A stretch of 34,846 nucleotides of DNA from Bacteroidales bacterium. Lineage in GTDB: Bacteria; Bacteroidota; Bacteroidia; Bacteroidales; Muribaculaceae. The notes beneath the pieces were generated by a model that worked only from the letters and a program-made list of their open reading frames with translations, did no database searches and was not told where the DNA came from. The stretch spans positions 1 to 34,846 of the forward strand of contig CAJTEX010000027.1 in assembly GCA_910575615.1 (NCBI GenBank), given 5' to 3'. Shown piece after piece: positions 1 to 8,652 of the stretch. Both the position numbers and the translations under genes were made by a program. Within the stretch, counting starts at the first letter, position 1. Every line of letters starts with the position of its first letter.

Positions 1-111
1 AAGCGACCAAACTTTTCCTTTAAATTACTAAATTCCAGGGACTTTTGCAAATTTAATCACTTGAAAATTAGATGTTTAACAGCATAAATTTAAATTTTGT
101 CATCTACTAAA
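1..111. mobile_element. Terminus of a repeated element, inserted in hsdR
   Basis: Bases 1-111 are the exact reverse complement of 34727-34837. The match stops abruptly at base 111, where the hsdR coding sequence begins. This is what the outer end of a repeated insertion element looks like. The terminal bases, read outward-in from hsdR, are TTTAGTAGATGACAAAATTT and supply the stop codon for the broken hsdR. No transposase is visible because the element runs off the window. The element family is not recognised. Confidence 0.7.
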
Positions 112-1660
112 AAATCGTCTTCTTGTCATCATCACCTAGTGCTTCTTCCTCTGTATGTGCCTTTGCTTTTTCAAGAGCAACAGCTTTTCGCAAATCTATG
201 TCATCATAAGTGGGACACATCACTGGATTAAATCCCAGCACATTGCCGTCCCTGATACCGTCGGGCATAACATATCGGTGCAGTTCGTCGCCGAATAGAG
301 AGACAGTGGTGTTCATGTTCTTTTCATATTCCGGCATAATCGGTGTACCGGTAAATCCGAAGAACAGTGCCATCGGGAAAGTTTCTCTGATGGTTGGATA
401 CATCTCTCCGAAAACAGAGCGGTGTGCTTCGTCAACGATAAACACAATCTTCTTAGCCCGAATCTGCTCCAGCTCGTTTTTTCGCTGTTGCATATTCTCC
501 TCATTGATACGACTCATCTTCTGAATGGACGTAACAATAAGTTTATCCTTTGAATCGGAACTTTTTAGCTTTGTGATTAATTTGTTGGTGTTGCTTGTGT
601 CCTGAACGGTATCTTCCTCGGCAAAGCCTGAATACTTTTTGTAGCTCTGATCTCCGAGTTCGATACGGTCAACAAGAAAGACAACCTTTTCAGCATCTTC
701 ATTAGATTGGGCTATAAGCTGGGCACTCTTGAAACTGGTCAATGTCTTACCGCTACCGGTCGTATGCCATATATGTCCGCCAAGCTGGTCTGACACCTTC
801 CAGTTATGTTGCTGAACCTTTTGAAATATGCTTCTTGCGGCGTAATACTGGTAACTGCGCATGACCTTCAATATGCCGTCGCCTTTGTCCGGGACAGTGT
901 AATATCCTATGAGCTGATGTGCCATAGGAATAGACAACAGAGTCTCTGCAATATCGGGCCAATCATTTATCAATTCGTTATTGAAGTCTGCCCAATGAAA
1001 GAAGAAATCTGGATTGAATTTGCCATCTGGTCCGGGATTTGCAAAATACAGTGTCTCTTCCGGATTCATGGCAACGAATATCTGAACGAGAGAGAATATT
1101 CCATCGAATACCCCCGAACCCATGTATCGTTCAATCTGATTACAGGCATTTCTCACAGGTACACCGCTACGTTTCAGTTCCACATGGATTAACGGCATAC
1201 CGTTTATGAGCAGCGTGAAATCGCCCCGTCGTTCGCCCAATATCTGGGAATTGGTTGTAAACTTAGGCTGACGGGCTATTTGATAAACCGTATCATTAGA
1301 ACCGATTTTTTGCTTATCATATACGATAAGGCTGACAGTTTTACCATTATGTAGTGTATCATTGGCGTTATCGCGGATAATCGACACGCTTTTGCCATTG
1401 ATAAATTCGCTATTCAGACGCAATGGTGTACGGAGGTCCATCACTTGCTGAAGAACCTGCTGCATCTCTCCATCAGTTAAAGGACAGCCATTCAGACAGT
1501 CTATGCCATTATTTATTTTTGAGAGTATCTGCCGCCAGTTCTCAATAAGATCTGCTTCCGTGGGGTACATCAATACGGGTTGTTGCCCCCAACCCTTACG
1601 GCGGAGAGCCTCAACCAATGCCACCTCAAATGGGGTCTCTTTATTAAATTTCTCTGCCAT
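107..1660 (-). pseudogene. hsdR: Type I restriction subunit HsdR, C-terminal half missing
   Basis: HsdR is the nuclease and translocase subunit of a type I restriction-modification complex. The 517 residues present contain the N-terminal PD-(D/E)xK nuclease region (D147, then E161-L-K163), Walker A HTTGSGKT at 299-306, the DEAH box at 410-413 and motif III TGT near 437. Full-length HsdR proteins are usually around 1000 residues. Helicase motifs IV-VI and the C-terminal HsdM-binding part are absent because the frame runs into the repeat at 1-111 and stops at TAG. The start lies 3 bp beyond the hsdS stop, so it is the last gene of the operon. The truncated product should not translocate DNA, which would leave modification without restriction. 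An alternative is that the window is a contig ending in a repeat; the break in hsdR would still be real if reads cross base 111. Confidence 0.85.
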
Positions 1661-1663
1661 AAC

Positions 1664-2884
1664 TTATACAAACATTTTATCGAGCATAGCTTGTTTCAAA
1701 TTTCGCAACTTATCCAACTTTTGCTCGTTAAGCTGGATAAGTCGGTCATATCCTGATAAGATGTCTGAAATTGCTTTTTGCTCTTTCTCGGCTGGAACAA
1801 GCATTTTATATTCGAGCATCTTGTCAATTTTTAGCACTCTGTTACGTCCGGCACTTCCTGGAGATGCCAGTGTTAGATGCTTCCTAAATCGATTGTTAAT
1901 TAAGGCATAGCGAAAGAATATCGGCACATTCTTCTCTTTAAATGAAAATTGTGGGAAACGATGGGACACTAATTTCCCCTCATCGGATGGTTCCGTTATG
2001 GCAACGGCTAACTCCCATCCGAAAGTAATGTTTACAATCAGATTGTTAGGACGTACTACACCCATCTGTGCAGTTTCAAGTTCTGCTCCTTTCGGTACGT
2101 AACTGTGAAATGTACCTTTGCCATGACTCCTTATGCCTAACCGGTCATAACCATCATGAGGGGTTTCTACAATTTCTTTATAAGGAGTAATGATTTCATC
2201 AAGACTTTTTTCTGTCCATGCTTCAGTAAATCCATCTAATCTAACACGAGGCTTAGTTTCTTCTCCTTGAGGTAAAAGAGATGTGAGCAATGCAGCTCTT
2301 AAGTTGCGTAATTTTTCACAAACATCCACTTGATGAGAAATCAGCGCATCAATATTTTTGAATGATTCCGTTATCTTAACCTGTTCATCTCTCTTCGGGA
2401 AAATTACATTCCCTAATATTGCCTCATCATCTCCGACATTGAGAGTATTCTTAGCTCCTTTGTGAACAAGTGGGCGAAGATAATCATTCAGACGTTTATC
2501 TTTATCAAAGAATGTCTGAATGAAATCAGGCTCAATATTGTCGTTTGGATGATATATAGCATAGAGCGCAGACACAATTCCAGGAACACCTTTGTTGGTT
2601 TTAATAATTCCGTATGGTTGATCTCTCAAGGGTGATTTGGTATATATAATGTCATTTGTTTCCGCAATACCATAGCCAGTTACGGAAGCACCGGCAAATG
2701 AACGTCCTTGGTATTCTATCTGGTTGATAACACCAAATTCACGAGATACAGACAACACATCTTCTTTACCAAACGTATTGTCTCGGTTTTTAGCTTTGGA
2801 CGTTGTCAGATATTCGGACAAAGGCAATTTGTCCCAATCCCCTTCAAATCCGGCAAAACGTATTTCAGGAACTTTACTTGCCAT
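1664..2884 (-). CDS. hsdS: Type I restriction-modification specificity subunit HsdS
   Basis: HsdS recognises the two halves of the target sequence and docks HsdM and HsdR. The 406-residue protein has the classic duplicated plan: target recognition domain 1 (about 1-180), a central conserved helix containing LRNLRAALLTSLLPQG (about 193-208), target recognition domain 2 (about 215-375), and a C-terminal conserved helix ending LRNLKQAMLDKMFV. The two helices resemble each other (LRNLRAALL and LRNLKQAML), as expected for the two spacer arms. The gene overlaps the end of hsdM by 11 bp and is followed 3 bp later by hsdR, so the three are co-transcribed. No second hsdS or inverted TRD repeat is visible nearby, so there is no sign of a shufflon. 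The target sequence cannot be read from the protein alone. Confidence 0.93.
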   Translation of the reverse strand: MASKVPEIRFAGFEGDWDKLPLSEYLTTSKAKNRDNTFGKEDVLSVSREFGVINQIEYQGRSFAGASVTGYGIAETNDIIYTKSPLRDQPYGIIKTNKGVPGIVSALYAIYHPNDNIEPDFIQTFFDKDKRLNDYLRPLVHKGAKNTLNVGDDEAILGNVIFPKRDEQVKITESFKNIDALISHQVDVCEKLRNLRAALLTSLLPQGEETKPRVRLDGFTEAWTEKSLDEIITPYKEIVETPHDGYDRLGIRSHGKGTFHSYVPKGAELETAQMGVVRPNNLIVNITFGWELAVAITEPSDEGKLVSHRFPQFSFKEKNVPIFFRYALINNRFRKHLTLASPGSAGRNRVLKIDKMLEYKMLVPAEKEQKAISDILSGYDRLIQLNEQKLDKLRNLKQAMLDKMFV

Positions 2885-5477
2885 GATTAAGGAGATTTTT
2901 AAATGATTCCAATGCCTTCATGTCAAAGTCGTTTCCCCGCAAAGAGACTACCATATCCGAAAGTTTTGACTCAGAGTAAGAAATTGACTTCTCTACATCA
3001 TTGAGAGTGACCGAGTATTTGGACACAAGAGCTTCAACCTTGTCTATAAGCGTTGAGATAACATTTGTATGTTCAGCTTTCACTGCATCTACTACCGGCA
3101 TGACCCATTTGAGACGAAGCAGTTCTCGGATTTGGTCCTCAGAGAGCGACTCTATTGTGAAGATTGTCTTCACTTCGAGTTCGTTCATCGCGTCCTTTAT
3201 CTCAGCTTTCAGTCGTTTCTGTTCATCGGCATTCTTAGTAAGAGCGATTATGTGAGCCTCCATGCTCCCATCGGAGAACTGCGGTAGGTCGGTATATTTC
3301 CTCTTCTTATACTCTTTGAGCATAAGTTTAAGCTGAGCTTTGACTTTCTTGTTATCAAAGGCATCACCATCGTCAGTGAGAATCTCAGAATCTTCCTCAC
3401 CGGCTTCTTCGAGCAAAACAGAAACTTCGCCAACTGTTTCAGCAAGTTGGTTCTTCAGCTCATTAACTTTGTCAAGGTATTCAGGAAGGAGCGTCCGCTG
3501 AACAAGGTCAAAAGGCATTATGCGTCCCTTCCATCCTTTCTGAACTTCGTCTTCTTCATCTCCGTTCTTGACTATGACCATGTTCGGTTCAATTTTTTTG
3601 AGAACCTCAATACCTTCAGTCTGAATGATTTCAATATCAGTAGCTGTTTGCTCCCAACAATCATTGAGTGCTTGGAATGCAGCGTACCGATCGAGCAACG
3701 GAACTGTAGAAAGACGCCCGAACAAGTCTTCGCCTAAGATGTCAACCTCTTTGGCAACATTGAGTGTCATCATCCCATCAATGAGTTGGGCGATGAGATA
3801 TTGTTCGTAATCGCCAAAAGCAGAATTATACGCTGCTTGGAATTTCTTTATATCATCATGATTCCGAATGGTGTCACCAACATTGTCTGACAGACATTCC
3901 ACATATTCACCTTCAGGGAACAAAGTGGATTTCAAGGCAGGCATTACCTCCCAATAATCTTTGAGTAGTTCGATTTCAGTACGAGGCACACCGCCGAGAA
4001 GCGAAGAGTATAAATCCCATTTCTCAACAGCGTCAGAGGAATCGACATATTTGGGTATATTGAGGTCGTATTCGTTTTCGAGAATCTCTTTCAGGCTCAC
4101 GAGACGTGCGAATTTATCAATGGAGGCAGGGCGGGTGGTTACGGCATCAAAAATTCGCTTAATATCAGAAGCTTGGAGTTTCTTTTTCTTACCATCCTTA
4201 GAAGCATATTTTGAGGCATCAATAAAAAGCACGTCTGTGTTATCACGATTGGCTTTCAGCACCATAACAATAGTGGCAATCGGAGTCCCGAAGAAAATAT
4301 CAGCCGGGAGTCCAATTATTGCCTCAATTTTGTTCTGCTCAATTAGATTCCTTCGGATTTCGGCTTCATCACCGGGTCTGAACAGTACACCATGAGGCAA
4401 CACGATAGCCATAATACCATCGGATTTTAGGTGGTAGAGATCGTGAAGCAGAAAAGCATAGTCTGCTTTCTTTTTCGGGGCTAATCCATAATCCTTATAT
4501 CTGGGGTCGGAATCCTTATCGGATGGCCTATCCCATTCCTGAGAATAAGGCGGATTGCTGACCACGGCATCCATCGGACGGTATTCGTAAGAGGTTTCCT
4601 TGTCATCGTCCTCAAACATAGGCCAATCACTACCATGCTCCAGAGTGTCGCCGTTGCGGGTGATGATGTTGTTTGGTTTAATGCCGCGCATCACCAAGTT
4701 CATGCGCGTGAGGTTGTAGGTGTTGCGCTTCAACTCCTGTGCGTAATATTTGATATTGTCCGGACTGTCGTTGTGTTTCGCAACGGCACGTCCAATTGTA
4801 ATGAGCAGGGAGCCGGAACCACTTGTTGGGTCATAAATCTCAATCTTCTCTCTGTCGCGCAGATGATGAGCCACAATCTCGGCCATGAGTACAGATACCT
4901 CGTGTGGAGTATAGAACTCTCCAGCTTTCTTACCGGCCGAAGCCGCGAAATTGCTGATGAGATATTCGTATATGTAACCAAGGACATCATATCCTTGGTT
5001 TCCGTCCATAGGAATATCTTTAATAAGTTGAATTAGCTTTCTTATAGCTGTAGAGCGGTTTGTATCAGAATCGCCAAGGTTCTTCAATCCTGTTTCAAGA
5101 GTATTGAAGATGCCTGAGAATACTTTCTTGTGAGTGGGGTAAATCAAACGGTTGAATGCTGACAATGCCTCAGAGACATCTTTCACACCAAAGTCAGTGC
5201 CTTTATTGAGCCACGTACTGAAAAGATTTTTGTATCCTATGAAGTAGCCACGATTTTTACGGACATATTCGGTGTATTCAGGATCATTCTCTTCTTCAAG
5301 CGTAGGCATATCTTCTTCGCTCCAGCCCTCACTATGGTAGAAGTTCTCAATCTCTGTGCTCAGATAGCGATAAAAGATGAAGCCAAGAATATAATCCTTA
5401 TATTCATTCGCCTCAATCTTAGAGCGCATTTTGTTTGCTGAAGCCCATATTTTGGAAGCTAATTGCTGCTTGTTCAT
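2874..5477 (-). CDS. hsdM: Type I restriction-modification DNA methyltransferase HsdM
   Basis: This is an N6-adenine methyltransferase that modifies the HsdS-defined target using S-adenosylmethionine. An N-terminal HsdM_N helical domain (about 5-150) precedes the catalytic N6_Mtase domain, which carries the SAM-binding motif DPTSGSG at 216-222 and the catalytic NPPY at 308-311. At 867 residues it is much longer than E. coli-type HsdM (about 530). The extra C-terminal third (about 520-867) is rich in Glu/Lys and looks helical or coiled-coil; long HsdM proteins of this layout are common in Bacteroidetes. It follows the 159-residue gene after 19 bp and overlaps hsdS, so it is an internal operon gene. 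It appears intact and probably still methylates DNA even though hsdR is broken. Confidence 0.95.
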   Translation of the reverse strand: MNKQQLASKIWASANKMRSKIEANEYKDYILGFIFYRYLSTEIENFYHSEGWSEEDMPTLEEENDPEYTEYVRKNRGYFIGYKNLFSTWLNKGTDFGVKDVSEALSAFNRLIYPTHKKVFSGIFNTLETGLKNLGDSDTNRSTAIRKLIQLIKDIPMDGNQGYDVLGYIYEYLISNFAASAGKKAGEFYTPHEVSVLMAEIVAHHLRDREKIEIYDPTSGSGSLLITIGRAVAKHNDSPDNIKYYAQELKRNTYNLTRMNLVMRGIKPNNIITRNGDTLEHGSDWPMFEDDDKETSYEYRPMDAVVSNPPYSQEWDRPSDKDSDPRYKDYGLAPKKKADYAFLLHDLYHLKSDGIMAIVLPHGVLFRPGDEAEIRRNLIEQNKIEAIIGLPADIFFGTPIATIVMVLKANRDNTDVLFIDASKYASKDGKKKKLQASDIKRIFDAVTTRPASIDKFARLVSLKEILENEYDLNIPKYVDSSDAVEKWDLYSSLLGGVPRTEIELLKDYWEVMPALKSTLFPEGEYVECLSDNVGDTIRNHDDIKKFQAAYNSAFGDYEQYLIAQLIDGMMTLNVAKEVDILGEDLFGRLSTVPLLDRYAAFQALNDCWEQTATDIEIIQTEGIEVLKKIEPNMVIVKNGDEEDEVQKGWKGRIMPFDLVQRTLLPEYLDKVNELKNQLAETVGEVSVLLEEAGEEDSEILTDDGDAFDNKKVKAQLKLMLKEYKKRKYTDLPQFSDGSMEAHIIALTKNADEQKRLKAEIKDAMNELEVKTIFTIESLSEDQIRELLRLKWVMPVVDAVKAEHTNVISTLIDKVEALVSKYSVTLNDVEKSISYSESKLSDMVVSLRGNDFDMKALESFKNLLNHGK

Positions 5478-5496
5478 ATATAATCAGTCAAATGAG

Positions 5497-5976
5497 TTAA
5501 TAGCCCATCTTCTTATTTAAATCAGCCACCCTCGTAAAGAGCTCAAAAGTAGACGAATTATTTGCTAGGCATTCTATAAGAATTTGAGCAATCTGTTTCA
5601 TGTCTTCCTGATATGCCATACGAGAATCGGCACCCCTTGGCTTACCATTCTGCGCACGGTGTCCTCGGGTTAGGAATGTTTTAATTTCCTCACGTACCAT
5701 TGCCCTGGCTTTCTTGTAGGCGTCACCAGACGGTAGAATCTTGCGAAGGAACTTCTCTATAACTTTATAGAAAAGTTCATATTTCTCTTCTGGAGAGTCA
5801 ATTGACTGAGGTATGAGTGTAGTCAATTCATCAATTAGTTCGACATTGCCATTGTCGTCGAAGCTAAGTGTTGGTGCTTTTGGCATCTCTGTCGCTGCAA
5901 GAATCGATTGAAGTTCATAATCTATCTCATTGGATTTGCCAATTTTTTCAATATGTAGTTCCTTATCCTTAGACAT
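5497..5976 (-). CDS. Small unknown protein between the ImmA/IrrE gene and hsdM
   Basis: I do not recognise this 159-residue family. It is acidic and mostly helical in appearance: a variable N-terminal stretch (about 1-60), a helical block with IDSPEEKYELFYKVIEKFL, a basic patch (TRGHRAQNGKPRG, about 104-116) and a helical C-terminus ending LNKKMGY. No signal peptide or membrane segment is seen. Its ATG lies inside the end of the upstream protease gene (the shared bases ATGTCTAA contain both the start and the protease stop), so translation is coupled. It sits 19 bp before hsdM. The position suggests a partner or substrate of the protease, or an R-M accessory factor. That is inference only. Confidence 0.8.
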   Translation of the reverse strand: MSKDKELHIEKIGKSNEIDYELQSILAATEMPKAPTLSFDDNGNVELIDELTTLIPQSIDSPEEKYELFYKVIEKFLRKILPSGDAYKKARAMVREEIKTFLTRGHRAQNGKPRGADSRMAYQEDMKQIAQILIECLANNSSTFELFTRVADLNKKMGY

Positions 5977-7204
5977 ATATTGTTTGTTTTAAATCAATTA
6001 TTTTGTTGATGGGTAGTGCTTCGTTCTCAGGGTTTTCCGAAAAGCAAACGGCGTTTAGTCCCTTTAGCATTTCATCGGTTTTGGGAATTCGAGATGTGTA
6101 TTTCTTCCAATCGCTTGGGTGTGAATAACAATGGATGCTGTAAACGATAGACGGATGCACTCTCCATTCTTTGCAGTAAGATTGCACTATAGCAGGAGAA
6201 TCTAGATATGGCGTTATCATTTTATGATTATCTCCATTCAAGAAGTAGTCGCTCGCGAAATTGTCGCATCGTTCTTCATCGAGCAAAAGAAGATCTCCAT
6301 CGCCATCAGAAATATGATACTGGTATTCGCGAATTAAATCTAGGTGAGATAGAACGTGGCATAGTTCGTGTAGTAAAGCAAACCAAACAGTTGGGTATCG
6401 ATTATTATAATCAGAAAGAATTATGCAGGGTTTATCATTTACAACGAGCGTGGCTCCCCTAAGATGCAAATCTTTTATTGTTGGCTGATATATTACGGTT
6501 ATTCCAAGCCTATAAAGCGCTTTTACAACAGTTATTAAACCTGTTTTTTCGTTTAGCGTACAGGCTCTTATACTTGGAATAAGCCTAATTAGCGCAGCTC
6601 TATCGTATGAATATGGGTTATTTATTATTTCAAATACATGAAAGGCTGAGCTCAACCAAAACTCACGCATAAGATCGCTTTTGCTTTTTCGACGTATTTG
6701 GCTAAATGCTTTGACTAGAGGGGTGTCGCAATATTCGTACAAATTATTCAATCCGAAATATTCAATGATGCGTGCTTTTAATTCAGGGACAGATGCTCCT
6801 TTCTTAAAAAAGCCTATTTTGGTTAAGGCTCCTACATCGAAGTGTGCCATAATGTAGGCGGCATCTTTAGCTAGCTGTATATCGGATATTTGCGATGGGG
6901 ACATATCTTGAAGGGATAGCAAGAGGACTTCATCCAAAGTTGTATTGAGAAAGTAAGCTAACTTTATCATTGTAAAAAGGCTTATTCTCTTCGCCTCCCC
7001 GTCTAATATGGGTTTTACTTGTTTAGCATCTAAATCCAGCATCTTGAACACGATATTATCCGTCAAATTCAATTCGGCTTTTCGTGCATTGAACTGTTCT
7101 TTCAGCGACCCATATACAATCGCAGATGGATCTTCAGACACAATGTCTTTGATCAATCCGGAGAATAGTTCTACATCAGATATGTTCGGTATGAAATTTT
7201 CCAT
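5969..7204 (-). CDS. HTH and ImmA/IrrE-type zinc metalloprotease regulator
   Basis: The 411-residue protein has an XRE-like HTH segment (about 35-95) and a C-terminal ImmA/IrrE (COG2856) domain. The zinc-binding motif HELCH is at 279-283, with a downstream acidic stretch DEERCDNFASDY (about 309-320) that supplies the expected third metal ligand. ImmA of ICEBs1 and IrrE of Deinococcus cleave repressor proteins, so a role as a sensor-regulator of this operon fits. It is the first gene of a tight five-gene operon ending in hsdMSR and overlaps the next gene by 8 bp. A promoter and two inverted repeats lie directly upstream. The -7 box ends only 5 bp before the ATG, so the mRNA may be nearly leaderless if this start is used. 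No key residue seems missing. Confidence 0.88.
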   Translation of the reverse strand: MENFIPNISDVELFSGLIKDIVSEDPSAIVYGSLKEQFNARKAELNLTDNIVFKMLDLDAKQVKPILDGEAKRISLFTMIKLAYFLNTTLDEVLLLSLQDMSPSQISDIQLAKDAAYIMAHFDVGALTKIGFFKKGASVPELKARIIEYFGLNNLYEYCDTPLVKAFSQIRRKSKSDLMREFWLSSAFHVFEIINNPYSYDRAALIRLIPSIRACTLNEKTGLITVVKALYRLGITVIYQPTIKDLHLRGATLVVNDKPCIILSDYNNRYPTVWFALLHELCHVLSHLDLIREYQYHISDGDGDLLLLDEERCDNFASDYFLNGDNHKMITPYLDSPAIVQSYCKEWRVHPSIVYSIHCYSHPSDWKKYTSRIPKTDEMLKGLNAVCFSENPENEALPINKIIDLKQTIYV

Positions 7205-7208
7205 GTCG

Positions 7209-7240
7209 CAAAATTACTAATATTTGTTTATATATGCAAA
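7209..7240 (-). promoter_or_regulatory. Promoter of the protease-hsdMSR operon
   Basis: On the minus strand, TTTG (7240-7237) and TAATTTTG (7216-7209) are separated by 20 nt. This matches the Bacteroidetes -33/-7 pattern, with the same spacing as two other promoters in this window (higBA and the type II endonuclease). It ends 5 bp before the ATG of the HTH-protease gene, which implies a very short or absent 5' leader. Confidence 0.65.
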
Positions 7241-7244
7241 TAAT

Positions 7245-7264
7245 GTTTGGAAAATTTTCCAAAC
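7245..7264. promoter_or_regulatory. Perfect 20-bp palindrome, candidate operator
   Basis: GTTTGGAAAATTTTCCAAAC is its own reverse complement and sits 4 bp upstream of the -33 box of the protease-hsdMSR operon. A second inverted repeat with the same TGGAAA half-site (7343-7358, ATGGAAA and TTTCCAT around AA) lies about 95 bp further upstream. Shared half-sites point to one DNA-binding protein; the HTH-protease encoded just downstream is the obvious candidate. The link is inference. Confidence 0.55.
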
Positions 7265-7342
7265 TATTTTAACCGTGCTGGCTCTAATAGGATTAATACG
7301 CTGAATACTAGAGTGTATAGCAATACGAACAGTTGCAATGGG

Positions 7343-7358
7343 ATGGAAAAATTTCCAT
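7343..7358. promoter_or_regulatory. Second TGGAAA inverted repeat, candidate operator
   Basis: ATGGAAA and TTTCCAT flank a 2-bp AA spacer. The half-site matches that of the perfect palindrome at 7245-7264. Two related sites about 95 bp apart would allow cooperative or looped repression of the operon. Binding is not shown. Confidence 0.4.
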
Positions 7359-7404
7359 ATTTGTCTTATTGGCTTATGCATTCTTTTGTGGTTATAACAT
7401 AATT

Positions 7405-7435
7405 GCCCCGACAAAAGCGGTTTTCTTGTCGGGGC
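7405..7435 (-). terminator. Hairpin downstream of the mobilisation operon
   Basis: A perfect 10-bp stem, GCCCCGACAA with TTGTCGGGGC, closes an 11-nt loop. It lies about 20 bp after the stop of the 167-residue gene, read on the minus strand. There is no long T-run, so it may be an mRNA-stabilising 3' end or a weak intrinsic terminator. It separates the mobilisation genes from the protease-hsdMSR operon. Confidence 0.6.
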
Positions 7436-7453
7436 GATGGGTGGGATTGGGGC

Positions 7454-7957
7454 TTAGTAGAGGCGGATGCAAGTGACGTCGGCTTCTTTGACGGTGGCCG
7501 GGTGGTCGGGCTTTTCTTTGGAGAAGGCGAGGGCGAGGTGCTGGATGCGGTGTGTCCGACCGAGTTTTTTGAGTAACACGATGAATTTGCTGAGTTCATC
7601 GGTGAGCCAATCGTCATCGTTGGTTGAAGTGACTCCTCCGAGTATCATCACGTTGTCGGGTAGATGAGCGGCACCTTCCGTCGCCGTCAGTATTACGAGC
7701 GACACGGCAAAGGTCGCATCTTCGGAGGTCAGATTGGCCCCGTTGGTGTACTCCTTATATTGCAGCTTCGCGGTCGGAGTGCCGAAGTTGTCGGCGAGAT
7801 ATTTCTCGATGTCGGCGAGTGCTGCTTTCAGTCGAGGGTCGCTTACGACCGATATGTCGGTGGGCGGTTCTGCGCTTGTTGCAGCGTTGGTAGCGGGTGT
7901 AGCCTTGCGGCCGAAGATGTTTTTTACACGCGAAATGAGGTTGTTGAATGCTGTCAT
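7454..7957 (-). CDS. Unknown protein at the end of the mobilisation operon
   Basis: I do not recognise this 167-residue family. A short basic N-terminus (about 1-20) leads into an Ala/Thr/Pro-rich linker (about 21-40), then a compact mixed alpha/beta-looking domain from about 40 to the end (ATFAVSLVILTATEGAAHL, then LSKFIVLLKKLGRTHRIQHLALAFS). No clear membrane segment or catalytic motif is seen. It overlaps the upstream 226-residue coiled-coil gene by 4 bp and so is translated with the relaxase genes. Its place in a mobilisation operon suggests an accessory to DNA processing or to the host cell surface, but no function can be assigned. Confidence 0.75.
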   Translation of the reverse strand: MTAFNNLISRVKNIFGRKATPATNAATSAEPPTDISVVSDPRLKAALADIEKYLADNFGTPTAKLQYKEYTNGANLTSEDATFAVSLVILTATEGAAHLPDNVMILGGVTSTNDDDWLTDELSKFIVLLKKLGRTHRIQHLALAFSKEKPDHPATVKEADVTCIRLY

Positions 7958-8634
7958 TTTCTGGAATTTTTGTTGTTGGTTTTGGAATTGAGTTCGTTGA
8001 TTTTTTCTTCGAGGCGATGCTTCTGGTCGAGGGCGCGGGCTGTTTCCTGCACGCGGTCTTCGTAGTCTTTCACCTCTTTTTCGATTTGCTTGACACGTTC
8101 AGGGTCGCGGAACCAGCTCTGAATGCTGTCGAGTCCCTCGGAGTTAACTCCTCCATGCATAAGTATGTAGTGATACTTGATGTCGGAGATACGTGCCTTT
8201 TCGATGCGTGATTCCTGCCATATCGTGGTCGCACCAAAAAATATGAACGTAAACACCGAGATGAACATAGCGAGGTAGACCTGCCATGATTCCTTGGCGA
8301 TGCGGATGGTCTTTTCAATCTTCTGCACCGGTGGATTGGCGGTGAAGTTGTCAATCTTATTGGTGATTTCGGTTTTCAGGTCATTGACCTCGGTAGTCAT
8401 ATTGCTACCGATTTCGCTGACCGTCTGCGTCTGGGTTTCGATGGATGTCTGCATCTCATCGACTTTCTCGGTGACGGCTGACGTTATGGTTGTACCCATA
8501 TTGTACAGGTCGTCGGCGGTGGCGCAGTTGAGCTGCGATTCTTTGATCTCGGTACACGTACCGGTGATTGTGCTGAGGTCTTCAGCTATGTTCTGGAGAA
8601 TATTCTCCGAGAAATTTTCAGGATTTTCTTTCAT
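7954..8634 (-). CDS. Coiled-coil membrane protein in the mobilisation operon
   Basis: The 226-residue protein has a long Ser/Thr/Glu-rich N-terminal part (about 1-100) with heptad-like spacing (TEKVDEMQTSIETQTQTVSEIG). A single hydrophobic segment follows (about 119-137, LAMFISVFTFIFFGATTIW), and then a charged C-terminal coiled coil (about 180-226). It looks like a single-pass inner-membrane protein. It follows the relaxase gene after 18 bp and overlaps the 167-residue gene. A protein of this shape next to a relaxase could tether the relaxosome to the membrane or to a coupling protein. That is inferred from context only. Confidence 0.75.
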   Translation of the reverse strand: MKENPENFSENILQNIAEDLSTITGTCTEIKESQLNCATADDLYNMGTTITSAVTEKVDEMQTSIETQTQTVSEIGSNMTTEVNDLKTEITNKIDNFTANPPVQKIEKTIRIAKESWQVYLAMFISVFTFIFFGATTIWQESRIEKARISDIKYHYILMHGGVNSEGLDSIQSWFRDPERVKQIEKEVKDYEDRVQETARALDQKHRLEEKINELNSKTNNKNSRK

Positions 8635-8652
8635 GTTTTTCAGTTTTTGAAA

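Noticed and set aside
1664-2884. Invertible hsdS shufflon
   Set aside because: There is one hsdS only, with no nearby partial hsdS, recombinase or inverted TRD repeats.
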